Origin: Symsagittifera roscoffensis
Lineage: Eukaryota; Xenacoelomorpha; Acoela; Convolutidae
Assembly (NCBI RefSeq): GCF_963678635.1
Contig: NC_087063.1
Location: 55,765,504 to 55,829,503, forward strand
Reading direction: 5' to 3'
DNA length: 64,000 nucleotides
Shown here: in pieces, positions 11,001 through 21,600 of the stretch
Position numbering within the stretch: the stretch's first letter is position 1
How the letters are laid out: each line of letters starts with the position of its first letter
Made by a program: the position numbers and the translations under genes
The notes under the pieces: model-generated
Database searches by the model: none
What the model saw: the letters and a program-made list of their open reading frames with translations, nothing else
Told to the model about the DNA's origin: nothing

Positions 11001-13592
11001 CATTTTGAAGAGGCAATGAGGACATCCTCATCAGCACCACCATTAATGGCGAATCCCTTCGTTAGAACTGCAGGACAATTAATGTTCACCTGGAGTCTGG
11101 TGGGAATAGAGTTGGAGACATTGACCTCGTATGATAGACTGAAGTTGGGAAGCAAAAAGTTAGATGTGTATCAAGCATTGATGCAACACGTGGCTAGGGA
11201 CAATTCAGGCTTGAGCCTGGCTAGGAGGAAGGATGCCACATGTTTCTTGAGATGGATAATGTCAATGATGTCTGATAGTACCATCTTGGCATGCCACCAG
11301 AGAGCAAGCGGAAGTAAAACCGTGGAAAAAAGAGTCTCAACGATCATCTTAAACGTGTATCAGAGTACTGGTATAGAAAAAGAAGATGGTTCCAGACTGT
11401 CCCTAGAGAACCACAGAAAGCTGGACGAGGTACGGAGATTTTATAATAAGAAGTTCGAAGAAGAGCATGATGTTCACCGTAACCTGGCCTCGTCAGAGCA
11501 GTACTCGAGACCCAGCGAGAAGGGGGAATACCAATACGTGTCAGGAGTGATGGGAATAGCCTACAACCCCTTCTTAGACTCAGAAACAGGAGGCGCTCAC
11601 AGGAACCACGAAGTGGCGGAGCTACTGAAGTTTTGGACAGAAAGAATAATGGAAATAGAAACGGTAGAGAAAGAGGGGTCGAGCCTGGGCCTGATTCTTG
11701 AGAAAACACCAGAGGTGGTAAGCATACCGCGTTCGAACAAGAGAGTTGAAGTGAACATGGGTGATGGAAATGGCTTGTTAATCACGAACTTGGGAGTGGT
11801 ATGGAAGCTATTAAGACCCTCCTGGTGTCCACATCCCCACGCGAGTCTGATCGAGGAAACCACCGAGCGAGTGAGGCTAGCACCAACGGAAGATGAAGAT
11901 CTGGCAAAGTTGAGTATGTTGCACAAGCTAATCTCATCTCAGACGCAGGAGTCAGGCGAAAAGACGAGCAAGCTCGGGTCGGCAAAGAAGATGGAGCCGG
12001 GTAGCTGTCTGGATTCGACGTGTGGGAACGGAGAGCACACCTGCGATGGACGGTCATGTGTCAGAATACTGTCCTTTCAAAAAGAAGACCTGGTCACTTG
12101 GTTTGAAGACATCACGGAAAGGGAGAAAAGTGAAGGGCAAATAGTAGCGGAGTGTTACGCGAGAACTACGGTGAACATAGCAACAGCTCTCGGATTCTTC
12201 TCGAGAATGGGTAGTCTGCAGTCACTGGAAAGACTAGAGTCTGAACACCATTTAGTGACGGCGTTGAGCGTGGAATCATGGCCGGGAGTGTTGCAGGTGA
12301 CTCAAAAGCATATCCGGAGCTGGAAGGTTGGTCTCGAGGCAGAAATGGGGTTTCCCATGAGCGAAGCTTATGGCCTGCCATTGAACGCAAAATCCCTGAT
12401 AGGGTCAATGATGGCCAATTTGTGCGGAAGCCACTACCCACTGCACATGGCGATGGTGGAAGCATCCAGCCAGAGAATATTGGTGGACAAGGCCTTCTCA
12501 GTGCCCAAGTGCGTGAGGTTGGCTCGGATATCGCATCACTCGCACAAGTTGTTGAGAAAAATCAGAGGGATAGTACCAAAAGAATTGAGAGATGACTTGA
12601 GTGAAATCTGGGGAGAAGAACTTTTGAAGTTGGAGAGTGAGAACACCAGCGATCACGAGAGACAAAACGTGATCGGAGAGCCTGTGGGAGGTGCTCCAAA
12701 CATGGAAGATAACGACACGATGCATGAGAAAATGATAGAGCTTGAGCCTCTCTTGGAAGCCTCGGGGGAGCGTAACCTCAGGAGCATTGAGATCACCCAT
12801 GGAGAATGCCCATGCCACTGTTTGGCACAAACGGTGTGGTATCCAGATCACAAGAACCTTTGCCTGGTGTGGGATATGAAAGAAATTCGGTCGATCGGAC
12901 TACCGGATCACCGGCAGAAGGTGACGCTCTTGGTAGTGAGTACGATGTTGGCTCTGAGATGGATAGAAGAGAATATAACGAAGTATCGGGAAGCGACGAC
13001 GCCAACGGCTGAGTCAATATACGCGATAGACTACAGCAGGAGACTCGAGTTTTTTGAGACTGCGTGCAAAGTATTCGCCATACCAACGGAAGTCAAACAC
13101 GTATGGAGCCGTCGGAGGTACTTTCCATGGTTTCGGGCGACACTGACGTCTTGGTTGTACATGACAACGAAAGATCACATGAGAAAGCATCAAAAGGAGT
13201 ATCGTCAGTTCCAGGCCGAGATTGGGCCAGAAGCTTTCAAGAGACCCCTGTTAACCCATCGAAATGCGATCACGACAGGATGGAAGAGAGTGGGTAAAAT
13301 GTCTAGAGACAATACCAAAGCGAGGGAATCGATACTAGAGGAGGACCTGGCGAAGAACGTGAGCTTGAGCCTGCACAACTCCTTTTGTTTGAACCGGGAA
13401 TCTAGGGTGAAGGCACTACCCAACCAGGCAAAGAGGTTGCAGGAGCAAAGAGAATGGATGCGATCCTATGAACAGCTGAAGGCTTGGGAGGAAATCGTGA
13501 TTAGCTCCGATGATGAAGAAGAACTGTTGAGACAGTTTGCCGTATTTAGTACTTCAGGGTGCAGCACCTCCAAGGCGAAGAGTGCGAGGTGA
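8094..13592 (+). CDS. Copy A ORF3, long C-terminal part (about 1,830 codons open)
   Basis: The longest uninterrupted ORF in the window; it is the C-terminal two thirds of ORF3 and has no start of its own. Residue positions within it: a hydrophobic stretch around 80-110 (ISLLLALYLVYP), possibly membrane-associated or just a buried core; an acidic, Pro/Ser-rich, probably disordered region about 520-680; a basic NLS-like KTRKRKRE near 792; a Cys-rich STCGNGEHTCDG near 1306; HGECPCHC near 1568, possibly metal-binding; and a C-terminal EEIVISSDDEEE near 1799 that fits a SUMO-interaction motif (hydrophobic core followed by Ser/Asp/Glu). I cannot assign the bulk to any family. The C-terminal 120 residues are also kept in the divergent fragment at 59765-60137, which argues for purifying selection. 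Confidence 0.85.
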   Translation: MKQVWSFLEKQLELAEVRDMTVARFVSAANEVTIGGFWREHAKGELRTRRDHEILKFLSPCWEKEFMAGMFGTTATIFGAFVQEILDMPISLLLALYLVYPRYLFNMGPAYMFSRGVETLRVDGYLALLLLTHGELVSFHRLMEYGEPLSMGRVHSSIETYSYKCAAGLKTLLVQYLMMQNRHMTGEDENPTSKEEWKKMNRGMPLLTDLCLAMRSDPMGITRGLEEVVTCFYGPAVTYAFPDPLVTTYRHSVTHLSLISILDGTALNWCQQEVLRARMSNTVLFGKVKDAELIVYNFRGQMQCRMGGKREGPIETYPKFWNLNPLTADGREILRIPAWKERFALVKRELEAIMEKEILPATMPEYPIVRRMTLGMNSPLVVPSIMARMTTEEMQKYFTDGWDPLFIGYTAAVYFHTSEAKVNSWTTQAKKMRGSQAPGYEVRKVLRALEQEGLENMLPIWDDGRMIMMEGHVALVDDMKFATRKYRAPYGLEQVEVRQEGKELDAAGQLHVALTKYKKLDPMTPSPLSVDTPGDKRSGPVEDRFKKILERRRHESEEESMGEAGEDMEVGNTPEPGPSGEELTTQELLKDLSEENWADTATPPLNPSPRKNLELPLANETFNMGMILLSSEEREKNTFEGNRDMFLGSLKNDAWQEFLEEFNQEVGSETTLDKFKEELWDTVVRFGEPLLIGTGLDEKARKELLSKLVELRNSRSKTREEKCEDSSTLKQKTVDKIVDEIKRDKVGTSNMIKSTNILKARAGGRQELEGLEVDREVESVMIATTPSSRDVKTRKRKREVEGLGSPSVDAVSEGNLREMAPMVLARCKTAAYKSSSELRRPLEVEREIEASTSSTSEEDFKPQKINVKRGSTNGQTWEVDVGKEWISKAHQATGKQVTSDPLERNKTRNTSRTWWVALETLKEMEDCLKKLDSGVARKRRNWATQQKAEVNKIELANQLKRSWQNLLKDHFEEAMRTSSSAPPLMANPFVRTAGQLMFTWSLVGIELETLTSYDRLKLGSKKLDVYQALMQHVARDNSGLSLARRKDATCFLRWIMSMMSDSTILACHQRASGSKTVEKRVSTIILNVYQSTGIEKEDGSRLSLENHRKLDEVRRFYNKKFEEEHDVHRNLASSEQYSRPSEKGEYQYVSGVMGIAYNPFLDSETGGAHRNHEVAELLKFWTERIMEIETVEKEGSSLGLILEKTPEVVSIPRSNKRVEVNMGDGNGLLITNLGVVWKLLRPSWCPHPHASLIEETTERVRLAPTEDEDLAKLSMLHKLISSQTQESGEKTSKLGSAKKMEPGSCLDSTCGNGEHTCDGRSCVRILSFQKEDLVTWFEDITEREKSEGQIVAECYARTTVNIATALGFFSRMGSLQSLERLESEHHLVTALSVESWPGVLQVTQKHIRSWKVGLEAEMGFPMSEAYGLPLNAKSLIGSMMANLCGSHYPLHMAMVEASSQRILVDKAFSVPKCVRLARISHHSHKLLRKIRGIVPKELRDDLSEIWGEELLKLESENTSDHERQNVIGEPVGGAPNMEDNDTMHEKMIELEPLLEASGERNLRSIEITHGECPCHCLAQTVWYPDHKNLCLVWDMKEIRSIGLPDHRQKVTLLVVSTMLALRWIEENITKYREATTPTAESIYAIDYSRRLEFFETACKVFAIPTEVKHVWSRRRYFPWFRATLTSWLYMTTKDHMRKHQKEYRQFQAEIGPEAFKRPLLTHRNAITTGWKRVGKMSRDNTKARESILEEDLAKNVSLSLHNSFCLNRESRVKALPNQAKRLQEQREWMRSYEQLKAWEEIVISSDDEEELLRQFAVFSTSGCSTSKAKSAR

Positions 13593-14022
13593 GTGGATGG
13601 TTCGAATGGATCTTGAGTCTTGCGAGGGAAGGGGGCTTGAGTGTGGATCCGGGTGAAACCTGGGTTCACGAAAAAGAAATTTTAACAAAACAAGATATTG
13701 TTATTAATATGCTATATCTATTATATAACCGAAAATGCTGCATGAAAATTTCCTAATTGAATGGGACAAAAGAAATTTTAAATAATTGGCTTGAAAAGCG
13801 AGAATTCATAGGTGCAGGTGTGTGCAGATTTTGATTGCTGTTTAGCGATAGTGTGAAAATTTTACATGGCCGTGAATTTTGGGGTGTAGATAAGCTCAAG
13901 TCTGCTGCAAACTTCTGTAAATGACCACTGGCACTGTACCTTGAGCAACACTCGGTTTTCGGGGACTCACTGGCAGACGACAGCTTGCGATGAGGATATC
14001 GATCTTGAGTCCGGGGAGTATG
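13593..14022 (+). other. Copy A 3' untranslated region and polypurine-tract candidate
   Basis: About 430 bp between the ORF3 stop and the 3' LTR, conserved in B (15903-16332) and C (49244-49662), with no ORF of substance. It ends in GAGTCCGGGGAGTATG immediately before the LTR in all three copies. This purine-rich run is the only candidate for the polypurine tract that primes plus-strand DNA synthesis, although it is interrupted by pyrimidines. Confidence 0.55.
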
Positions 14023-14928
14023 TGCCAGTCGGTCATATTTGGAAGTTTGACCTTGAGAAAAGCAAGAGCACTTGATTTTGGGGTGAAATTAAGTTTTTCA
14101 AAAATTCGAATGGAGCCTGTCATGCACGATTTTCTCGCGATAACTGAAAGTCAAAAAAGAGAAGGCAGAACAATCGAGTGACAATCGCGGGAAAGTTGCA
14201 AGAAAAATTGGTAGGAAATTGCTATTCGCAATTTCCGTCACAGCAATAACCTAGAGTAGAGCTGTCCCATTCGAAACAGAGACAAGAGTATTCCCACGAA
14301 CTGGATTATTGTGACTTGACTGGAGTACTATTCTAAACTGGACTAGAGTGAACCTTCGGTGGAAAGGTGGACAGCTTGAGTGTCCCAATGGTTCACGAGG
14401 AACTACAGTCTAGAGTACAAACTTGTTCTTGTTGTTAAAACTGACAAACATTAAACTCATTTTAGTTACATTATTTAATTCTTGAGTTAATTGCCGACTG
14501 AAGAACTTCCAATTCTTGAGCGTGCTACAATGTGAGTACTAATTTAAATTTCTAGAGTGTGTTTTATAATTGTTATGTTGAGGTAAGGCGAGTTTTAGGT
14601 TGATCCATCTGAAATTGATCAAAGTTCCACTGTCTAATAAAAAGTAACGTAACGGATTGTTCCAACCCGCTTTTTAACGGCGTTCATGTATTTTGGGTGT
14701 CTAGAGACCTAAGTATGAGGACGTTTCTAATTCTAGAGTGGGGGGATATTTTAGTAGTAGCCTTTAAGCTGTAACGGGTCGTAGTCTCATGTCACAAATG
14801 AACCGAATTGGCTCCGACTGATTTGAGGTAGAAAAACACAAGAGATAGTGTCCCTGACTCTTGAGCCAATGGTAATAGGGCCTATTTTTCTTAAGCCTCA
14901 TGTGTGACTGCAGTAGACGAATATTACA
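14023..14928 (+). repeat. Copy A 3' LTR (906 bp)
   Basis: Begins TGCCAGTCGG and ends ATATTACA, with the TG...CA ends of an LTR. It matches both LTRs of B (reverse-complemented) and the LTR of C along its full length, and LTR E more distantly. It contains AATAAA at 14636-14641 (poly(A) signal, kept in C and E) and AGGTAAGG at 14581-14588, a good 5' splice-site match kept in B and C. CTNGAG words are unusually dense. Confidence 0.92.
14579..14641 (+). promoter_or_regulatory. LTR candidate splice donor and poly(A) signal
   Basis: GAGGTAAGGCGAG places a donor GT at 14583, followed about 50 bp later by AATAAA at 14636-14641. In LTR E the donor reads GATAAG and is therefore lost, while AATAAA persists. 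In the left LTR of B the AATAAA has mutated to AATTAAA. I infer R-region placement; the transcription start is not visible. Confidence 0.4.
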
Positions 14929-15000
14929 AAACTATACTCTAGAGTTCAAACTTGTATAGGAGATCGAATTGTTGAGGAGATCGCACATTGCTCAAGCACA
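14929..15000 (+). other. Scrambled junction between copies A and B
   Basis: Two scraps join A's LTR end to B's insertion point. Bases 14929-14957 match an internal LTR stretch (as at 50019-50042: ACTATACTCTAGAGTTCAAA). Bases about 14964-15000 match integrase just before the point where copy C resumes at 39372 (compare 2745-2783 in A). The integrase scrap is thus the left flank of the B insertion. Confidence 0.75.
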
Positions 15001-15902
15001 TGTAACATTCAACTACTGTAGTCACACATGAGGCTTAAGAAAAATAGGCCCTATAACCATTGGCTCAAGAGTCAGGGACACTATCTCTTGTGTTTTTCTA
15101 CCTCAAATCAGTCGGAGCCAATTCGGTTCGCTTGTGACATGAGACTACGACCCGTTACAGCTTAAAGGCTACTACCAAAATATCCCCCCACTCTAGAAAT
15201 AAGAACGTCCCCATACTTAGGTCTCTAGATACCCAAAATACATGAACGCCGTTAAAAGCCGGGTAAGAACAATCCGTTAAGTTACTTTTAATTAGACAGT
15301 GGAACTTTGATCCATTTCAGATGGATCAACCTAAAACTCGCCTTACCTCAACATAACAATCATAAAACACACTCTAGAAATTTGAATTAAGTACTCACAT
15401 CGTAGAACGCTCAAGAACTGGGAGTAATCAAGTCGGTCAGCAACTCGAGAATTAAATAATGTAATTAAATGGGTTAATGTTTATCAGTTTCAATAACAAA
15501 GACAAGTTTTAACTCTAGAAAATAGTTTCTCGTGAACCATTAGGACACTCAAGCTGTCCACCTTTCCACCGAAGGTACACTCTAGTCCAGTTCGAATAAC
15601 AATCCAATCGAGTAATGATAGTCCAGTTCTCGGGAGTATGCTTGTCTCTGTTTCAGATGGGACAGCTCTACTCTTGTTTTATTGTGACAGAAAATGCGAA
15701 TAGCAATTTCCCACTGTTTTATCTAGCAACTTTCCCGCGATTGTTACTCGATTGTTCTGATTTCTCTTTTTCGGTTTTCAGTTATCGCGAGAAAATCGTG
15801 CATGACAGGCTCCATTCGAATTTTTCAAAAATTAAATTTCACTCCAAAATTAAGTGCTCTTGCTTTCCTCAAGGTCAAACTTCCAAATATGACCGACTGG
15901 CA
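15001..15902 (-). repeat. Copy B 3' LTR (902 bp)
   Basis: On the plus strand it runs from TGTAACATTC to GACTGGCA, the reverse complement of LTR A. It differs from the 5' LTR of B at about 15-20 sites counted by eye (roughly 2%), so B inserted much more recently than D decayed. The poly(A) hexamer has mutated here. The minus-strand sequence CCGGGGAGTATG lies just outside at 15903-15914, the polypurine-tract side. Confidence 0.92.
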
Positions 15903-16332
15903 CATACTCCCCGGACTCAAGATCGATGTCCTCATCGCGTGCTGTCGTCTGCCAGTGAGTCCCAGAAAACCGAGTGTTGCTCAAGGTACAGTGCCAGTTG
16001 TCATTTACAGAAGTTTGCACCAGACTTAAGCTTATCTACACCCCAAAATTCACGGCCATGTAAAATTTTCACACTATCGCTAAACAGCAATCAAAATCTG
16101 CACACACCTGCACCCTTGAATTCTCGCTTTTCAAGCCAATTATTTAAATTTTCTTTTGTCCCATTCAATCAGGAAATTGTCATGCAGCATTTTGATTTAT
16201 ATGGTAAATATAGCATATTAATAACAATATCTGATTCGTTAAAATTTCTTTTTCGTGAACCCAGGTTTCACCCGGATCCACACTCAAGCCCCCCTTCCCT
16301 CTCAAGACTCAAGATCCGTTCGAACGATCCGC
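15903..16332 (-). other. Copy B ORF3 3' untranslated region
   Basis: Collinear with 13593-14022 of copy A and free of ORFs in the sense direction. I see nothing else in it beyond the conserved purine-rich run next to the LTR. Confidence 0.6.
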
Positions 16333-16803
16333 TCATCTCGCACTCTTCGCCTTGGAGGTGGCGCACCCTGAAGTACTAGATACGGCAAACTGTCTCAACA
16401 GTTCTTCTTCATCATCGGAGCTAATCACGATTTCCTCCCAAGCCTTCAGCTGTTCATAGGATCGCATCCATTCCCTTTGCTCCTGCAACCTCTTTGCCTG
16501 GTTGGGTAGTGCCTTCACCCTAGATTTCCGGTTCAAACAAAAGGAGTTGTGCAAGCTCAAGCTCACGTTCTTCGCCAAGTCCTCCTCTAGTATCGATTCC
16601 CTCGCTTTGGTATTGTCTCTAGACATTTTACCCACTCTCTTCCATCCTGTCGTGATCGCATTTCGATGGGTTAACAGGGGTCTCTTGAAAGCTTCCGGCC
16701 CAATCTCAGCCTGGAACTGTCGATACTCCTTTTGATGCTTTCTCATGTGATCTTTAGTTGTCATGTATAACCAAGACGTCAGTGTCGCTGGAAACCATGG
16801 AAA
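16333..16803 (-). pseudogene. Copy B ORF3, extreme C-terminus
   Basis: Same frame as the next upstream piece but cut off by an in-frame TAA (16804-16806) where copy A reads tyrosine. It encodes the conserved HMRKHQKEYRQFQ and LLTHRNAITT segments and ends with the EEIVISSDDEEE SUMO-interaction-like motif. This is the part that also survives in the divergent fragment at 59765-60137. Confidence 0.82.
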
Positions 16804-18110
16804 TTACCTCAAGCGGCTCCATACGTGTCTGACTTCCGTTGGTATGGCGAATACTTTGCACGCAGTCTCAAACAACTCGAGTCTCCTGCTATAGTCTATC
16901 GCATATATTGATTCAGCCGTTGGCGTCTTCGCTTCCCGATACTTCGTTATATTCTCCTCTATCCATCTCAGAGCCAGCATCGTACTCAGTACTAAAAGTG
17001 TCACCTTCTGCCGGTGATCCGGTAACCCGATCGACCGAATTTCTTCCATATCCCACACCAGGCAAAGGTTCTTGTGATCTGGATACCACACCGTTTGTGC
17101 CAAACAGTGGCATGGGCATTCTCCATGGGTGATCTGAATGCTCCTGAGGTTACGCTCCCCCGAAGCTTCCAAGAGAGGCTCAAGCTCCATCATTTTCTCA
17201 TGCATCGTGTCGTTCTCCTCCATGTTTGGAGCACCCCCCACAGGTTTTCCGATCACGTTTTGTCTCTCATGATCGCTTGTGTTCTCACTTTCCAACTTCA
17301 AAAGCTCTTCTCCCCAGATTTCACTCAAGTCATCTCTCAACTCTTTCGGTACTGCCCCTCTGATTTTCCTCAACAACTTGTGCGAGTGATGCGACATCCG
17401 AGCCAACCTCACACACTTAGGCACTGAGAAGGCCTTGTCCACCAATACTCTCTGGCTGGATGCTTCCACCATCGCCATGTGCAGTGGGTAGTGCCTTCCG
17501 CACAAATTGGCCATCATTGACCCTATCAGGGATTTTGCGTTCAATGGCAGGCCATAAGCTTCGCTCTCGGGAAGCCCCATTTCCGCCTCGAGACCAACCT
17601 TCCAGCTCCGGATGTGTTTTTGAGTCACCTGCAACACCCCAGGCCATGATTCTACGCTCAACGCCGTCACTAAATGGTGTTCAGACTCTAGCCTCTCCAG
17701 TGATTGCAGACTACACATTCTCGAGAAGAATCCGAGAGCTGTCGCTATATTCACCGTAGTTCTCGCGTAACACTCCGCCACTATTTGCACTTCACTTTTC
17801 TCCCTTTCCGTGATGTCTTCAAACCAAGTAACCAGATCTTCCTTTTGAAAGGACAGTATCCTGACACATGATTGTCCATCGCAGGTGTGCTCTCCATTCC
17901 CACACGTCGAATCCACACAGCTACCCGGCTCCATCTTCTTTGCTGACCCGAGATTGTTCGTCTTTTTGCCTGACTCCTGCATCTGAGGTAAGATTAGTTT
18001 GTGCACCACACTCAACTTTGCCAAATCTTCATCTTCCGTTGGTGCTAACCTCACTCGCTCGGTGGTTTCCTCGATCAGACTCGCGTGGGGATGTGGGCAC
18101 CAGGAGGGTC
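16804..18110 (-). pseudogene. Copy B ORF3, Cys-rich C-terminal part
   Basis: Collinear with A about 11810-13120. It contains the STCGNGEHTCDG and HGECPCHC cysteine clusters. Upstream, at about 18110, some 220 bp present in A (11593-11808) are missing, which puts this piece in a different frame from the one before it; its longest open stretch is 16804-18054. No family is recognised. Confidence 0.8.
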
Positions 18111-18632
18111 TTAGTAACCTCCAGTTTCTGAGTCTAAGAAGGGGTTGTAGGCTATCCCCATCACTCCCGACACGTATTGGTATTCCCCCTTCTCACTAAG
18201 TCTCGAGTACTGCTCTGGCGAGGCCAGGTTACGGTGAACATCATGTCCTTCTTCGAACTTTTTATTATAAAACCTCCGTACCTCGTCCAGCTTTCTGTGG
18301 TTCTCTAGGGATAGTCTGGAACCATCTTCCTTTTCTATTCCAGTACTCTGATATACGTTTAAGATGATCGTCGAGACTCTTTTTTCCACGGTTTTACTTC
18401 CGCTTGCTCTCTGGTGGCACGCCAAGATGGTGCTATCAGACATCATTGACATTATCCATCTCAAGAAACTTGTGGCATCCTTCCTCCTAGCCAGGCTCAA
18501 GCCTGAATTGTCCCTGGCCACGTGTTGCATCAGTGCTTGATACACATCTAGCTTCTTGCTTCCCAACTTCAACCTGTCATACGAGGTCAATGTCTGCAAC
18601 TCTATTCCCACCAGACTCCAGGTGAACATCAA
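18111..18632 (-). pseudogene. Copy B ORF3, middle piece
   Basis: Collinear with A about 11080-11592. It is separated from the preceding piece by a single-base loss at about 18630 (AGGAAATTG against AGGACAATT in A) and from the next by the 220-bp deletion. Copy C carries the telomeric-repeat insertion inside the matching segment. I see only helical, charged sequence of unknown function. Confidence 0.8.
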
Positions 18633-21600
18633 TTTCCTGCGGTTCTAACGAAGGGATTCGCCATCAATGGCGGTGCTGATGAGAGTGTCCTCATTGCCTC
18701 TTCAAAATGATCCTTCAACAAGTTCTGCCAGGACCTCTTCAGCTGATTCGCCAATTCTATCTTGTTAACCTCAGCTTTTTGCTGGGTGGCCCAATTGCGT
18801 CGTTTGCGAGCTACTCCACTGTCCAACTTCTTCGAGCAGTCCTTCATTTCCTTCAATGTCTCGAGGGCCACCCACCATGTCCGGGAGGTGTTCCTCGTCT
18901 TGTTCCTCTCCAGTGGATCACTCGTCACTTGCTTCCCCGTGGCCTGGTATCCCATCGAGACCCATTCCTTGCCGACATCCACTTCCCATGTCTGTCCGCT
19001 CGTTGAACCTCTCTTCACGTTTATCTTCTGGGGCTTGAAGTCTTCCTCCGATGTCGAACTGGTGGAAGCCTCTATTTCCCTCTCTACTTCGAGTGGTCTT
19101 CTGAGCTCCGTGTTGCTCTTGTATGCCGCCGTCTTGCATCGCGCCAAAACCATGGGCGCCGTCTCCCTCAAGTTTCCTTCTGAGACAGCATCCACTGAAG
19201 GACTACTCAATCCATCTACTTCTCTCTTCCTCTTGCGAGTCTTCACATCTCTGCTTGAGGGTGTTGTGGTTATCATCACTGATTCGATCTCTCTGTCTAC
19301 CTCCGACCCTTCCAACTCTTGCCTCCCCCATGCTCGAGCCTTAAGGATATTAGTACTTTTAATCATATTACTAGTCCCAACCTTATCCCCTTTTATATCA
19401 TCAACTATTTTATCTACAGTTTTTTGTTTCAGAGTAGAGCTGTCTTCACATTTTTCTTCTCTAGTCTTTGATCGTGAATTCCTCAGCTCTATCAGCTTGT
19501 TCAGCAGCTCCTTTCTCGCCTTCTCATCCAGGCCCGTTCCTATCAGAAGCGGTTCTCCAAACTTCACAACTGTGTCCCACAGTTCCTCCTTGAATTTTTC
19601 CAGCGTCGTCTCGCTGCCCACTTCTTGATTGAATTCCTTCAAGAACTCCTGCCAAGCATCGTCCTTCAGAGACCCCAGGAACATGTCCCTATTTCCTTCG
19701 AAAGTATTCTTTTCCCTTTCCTCCGAGCTCAAGAGTATCATCCCCATATTGGAGGTCTCGCTTGCCAATGGCAATTCCAGATTCTTCCGGGGGGACGGGG
19801 TCAGAGGTGGAGTGGCAGTATCTGCCCAATTCTCCTCGCTCAAGTCTTTCAACAGCTCTTGAGTGGTGAGCTCCTCCCCTGATGGTCTTGGTTCAGGCGT
19901 ATTCCCCACTTCCATGTCCTCACCGGCTTCGCTGAGAGTTTCATCCATACTCTCTTCTTCTGACTCATTTCTTCTTCTCTCGAGAATTCTTTTGAACCGG
20001 TCCTCCACGGGTCCACTCCTCTTGTCTCCAGGTGTATCCACTGACAGTGGTGATGGTGTCGCCGGGTCCAATCTCTTGTAGTCCGTCAGGGCCACGTACA
20101 GTTGACCTGCAGCATCCAGTTCTTTTCCCTCCTGTCTCATTTCCACCTGTTCTAAGCCATAGGGTGCCCTATACTTTCTTGTTGCGAATTTCATGTCGTC
20201 CACCAATGCAACATGCCCCTCCATCATGATCATCCTGCCATCATCCCATATTGGCAGCATGTTCTCAAGTCCCTCCTGCTCAAGAGCTCTCAAGACCTTT
20301 CGCACCTCATATCCGGGGGGCTGCGAGCCTCTCATCTTTTTTGCTTGCGTCGTACACAAATTTATCTTCGCCTCGCTAGTGTGGAAGTAGACCATCGCCG
20401 TGTAGCCGACGAACAGGGGGTCCCAGCCATCAGTGAAGTATTTCTGCATTTCCTCCGTTGTCATCCTCGCCATTATGGATGGAACTACCAAGGGACTGTT
20501 CATTCCCAAGGTCATCCTCCTGACTATCGGGAACTCAGGCATGGTGGCTGGCAGGATTTTTTTCTCCATTATGGCCTCCAGCTCCCTCTTAACCAGTGCA
20601 AAGCTTTCCTTCCAAGCAGGAATCCTCAAGATCTCTCGTCCGTCTGCTGTCAGTGGGTTCAAGTTCCAGAACTTGGGATATGTCTCGATGGGGCCCTCGC
20701 GTTTGCCTCCCATTCTACATTGCATCTGCCCCCTGAAGTTGTACACTATCAACTCGGCATCTTTCACTTTTCCAAAGAGTACCGTATTGCTCATTTGCGC
20801 CCTGAGCACCTCCGGCTGACACCAATTGAGCGCCGTCCCATCCAGTACGCTGATAAGACTCAAGTGCGTTACAGAGTAACGATACGTTGTCACCAGGGGA
20901 TCTGGGAATGCGTACGTCACTGCTGGACCGTAAATGCAGGTTACCACCTCCTCTAGACCCCGGATTATCCCCATCGGGTCCGACCTCATTGCCAGGCACA
21001 GGTCCGTCAACAGAGGCATCCCTCCATTCATCTTCTTCCATTCTTCTCTCGATTTTGGGTTCTTCTCTTCACCCGTCATGTGCCGATTCTGCATCATGAG
21101 GTATTGCACTAACAGCGTCTTCAACCCCGCGGCACACTTGTAGGAGTAGGTTTCGATACTCGAGTGGAACTTCCCCATTGACAGGGGCTCCCCATATTCC
21201 ATCAATCGATGAAACGACACCAATTCCCCATGGGTCAAGAGTACTAGTGCCAGATACCCATCAACCCGAAGTGTCTCTACTCCTCGACTAAACATGTACG
21301 CTGGGCCCATGTTGAACAAGTATCTGGGGTAGACCAGATATAAAGCCAAGAGCAGGCTGATGGGCATGCCCAGTATCTCCTGCACGAAGGCTCCAAAGAT
21401 AGTCGCTGTGGTGCCAAACATTCCTGCCATGAATTCTTTCCCCCAGCAAGGACTCAAGAACTTAAGAATCTCATGATCCCTTCTAGTCCTCAGCTCACCC
21501 TCTGCGTGCTCTCTCCAGAACCCCCCAATCGTCACTTCATTGGCTGCCGAGACATATCTAGCCACCGTCATCTCTCTTCCTTCGGCCAGCTCCAGTTGTT

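Noticed and set aside
15615-16379. 254-codon plus-strand ORF across the B 3' LTR and UTR
   Set aside because: It lies antisense to the element, covers LTR plus UTR, and is disrupted in the equivalent parts of A and C.
18762-19628. Antisense ORFs of about 288 codons opposite ORF3 (also 10082-10948)
   Set aside because: Shadow frames of the acidic/basic sense region; no domain and no independent context.
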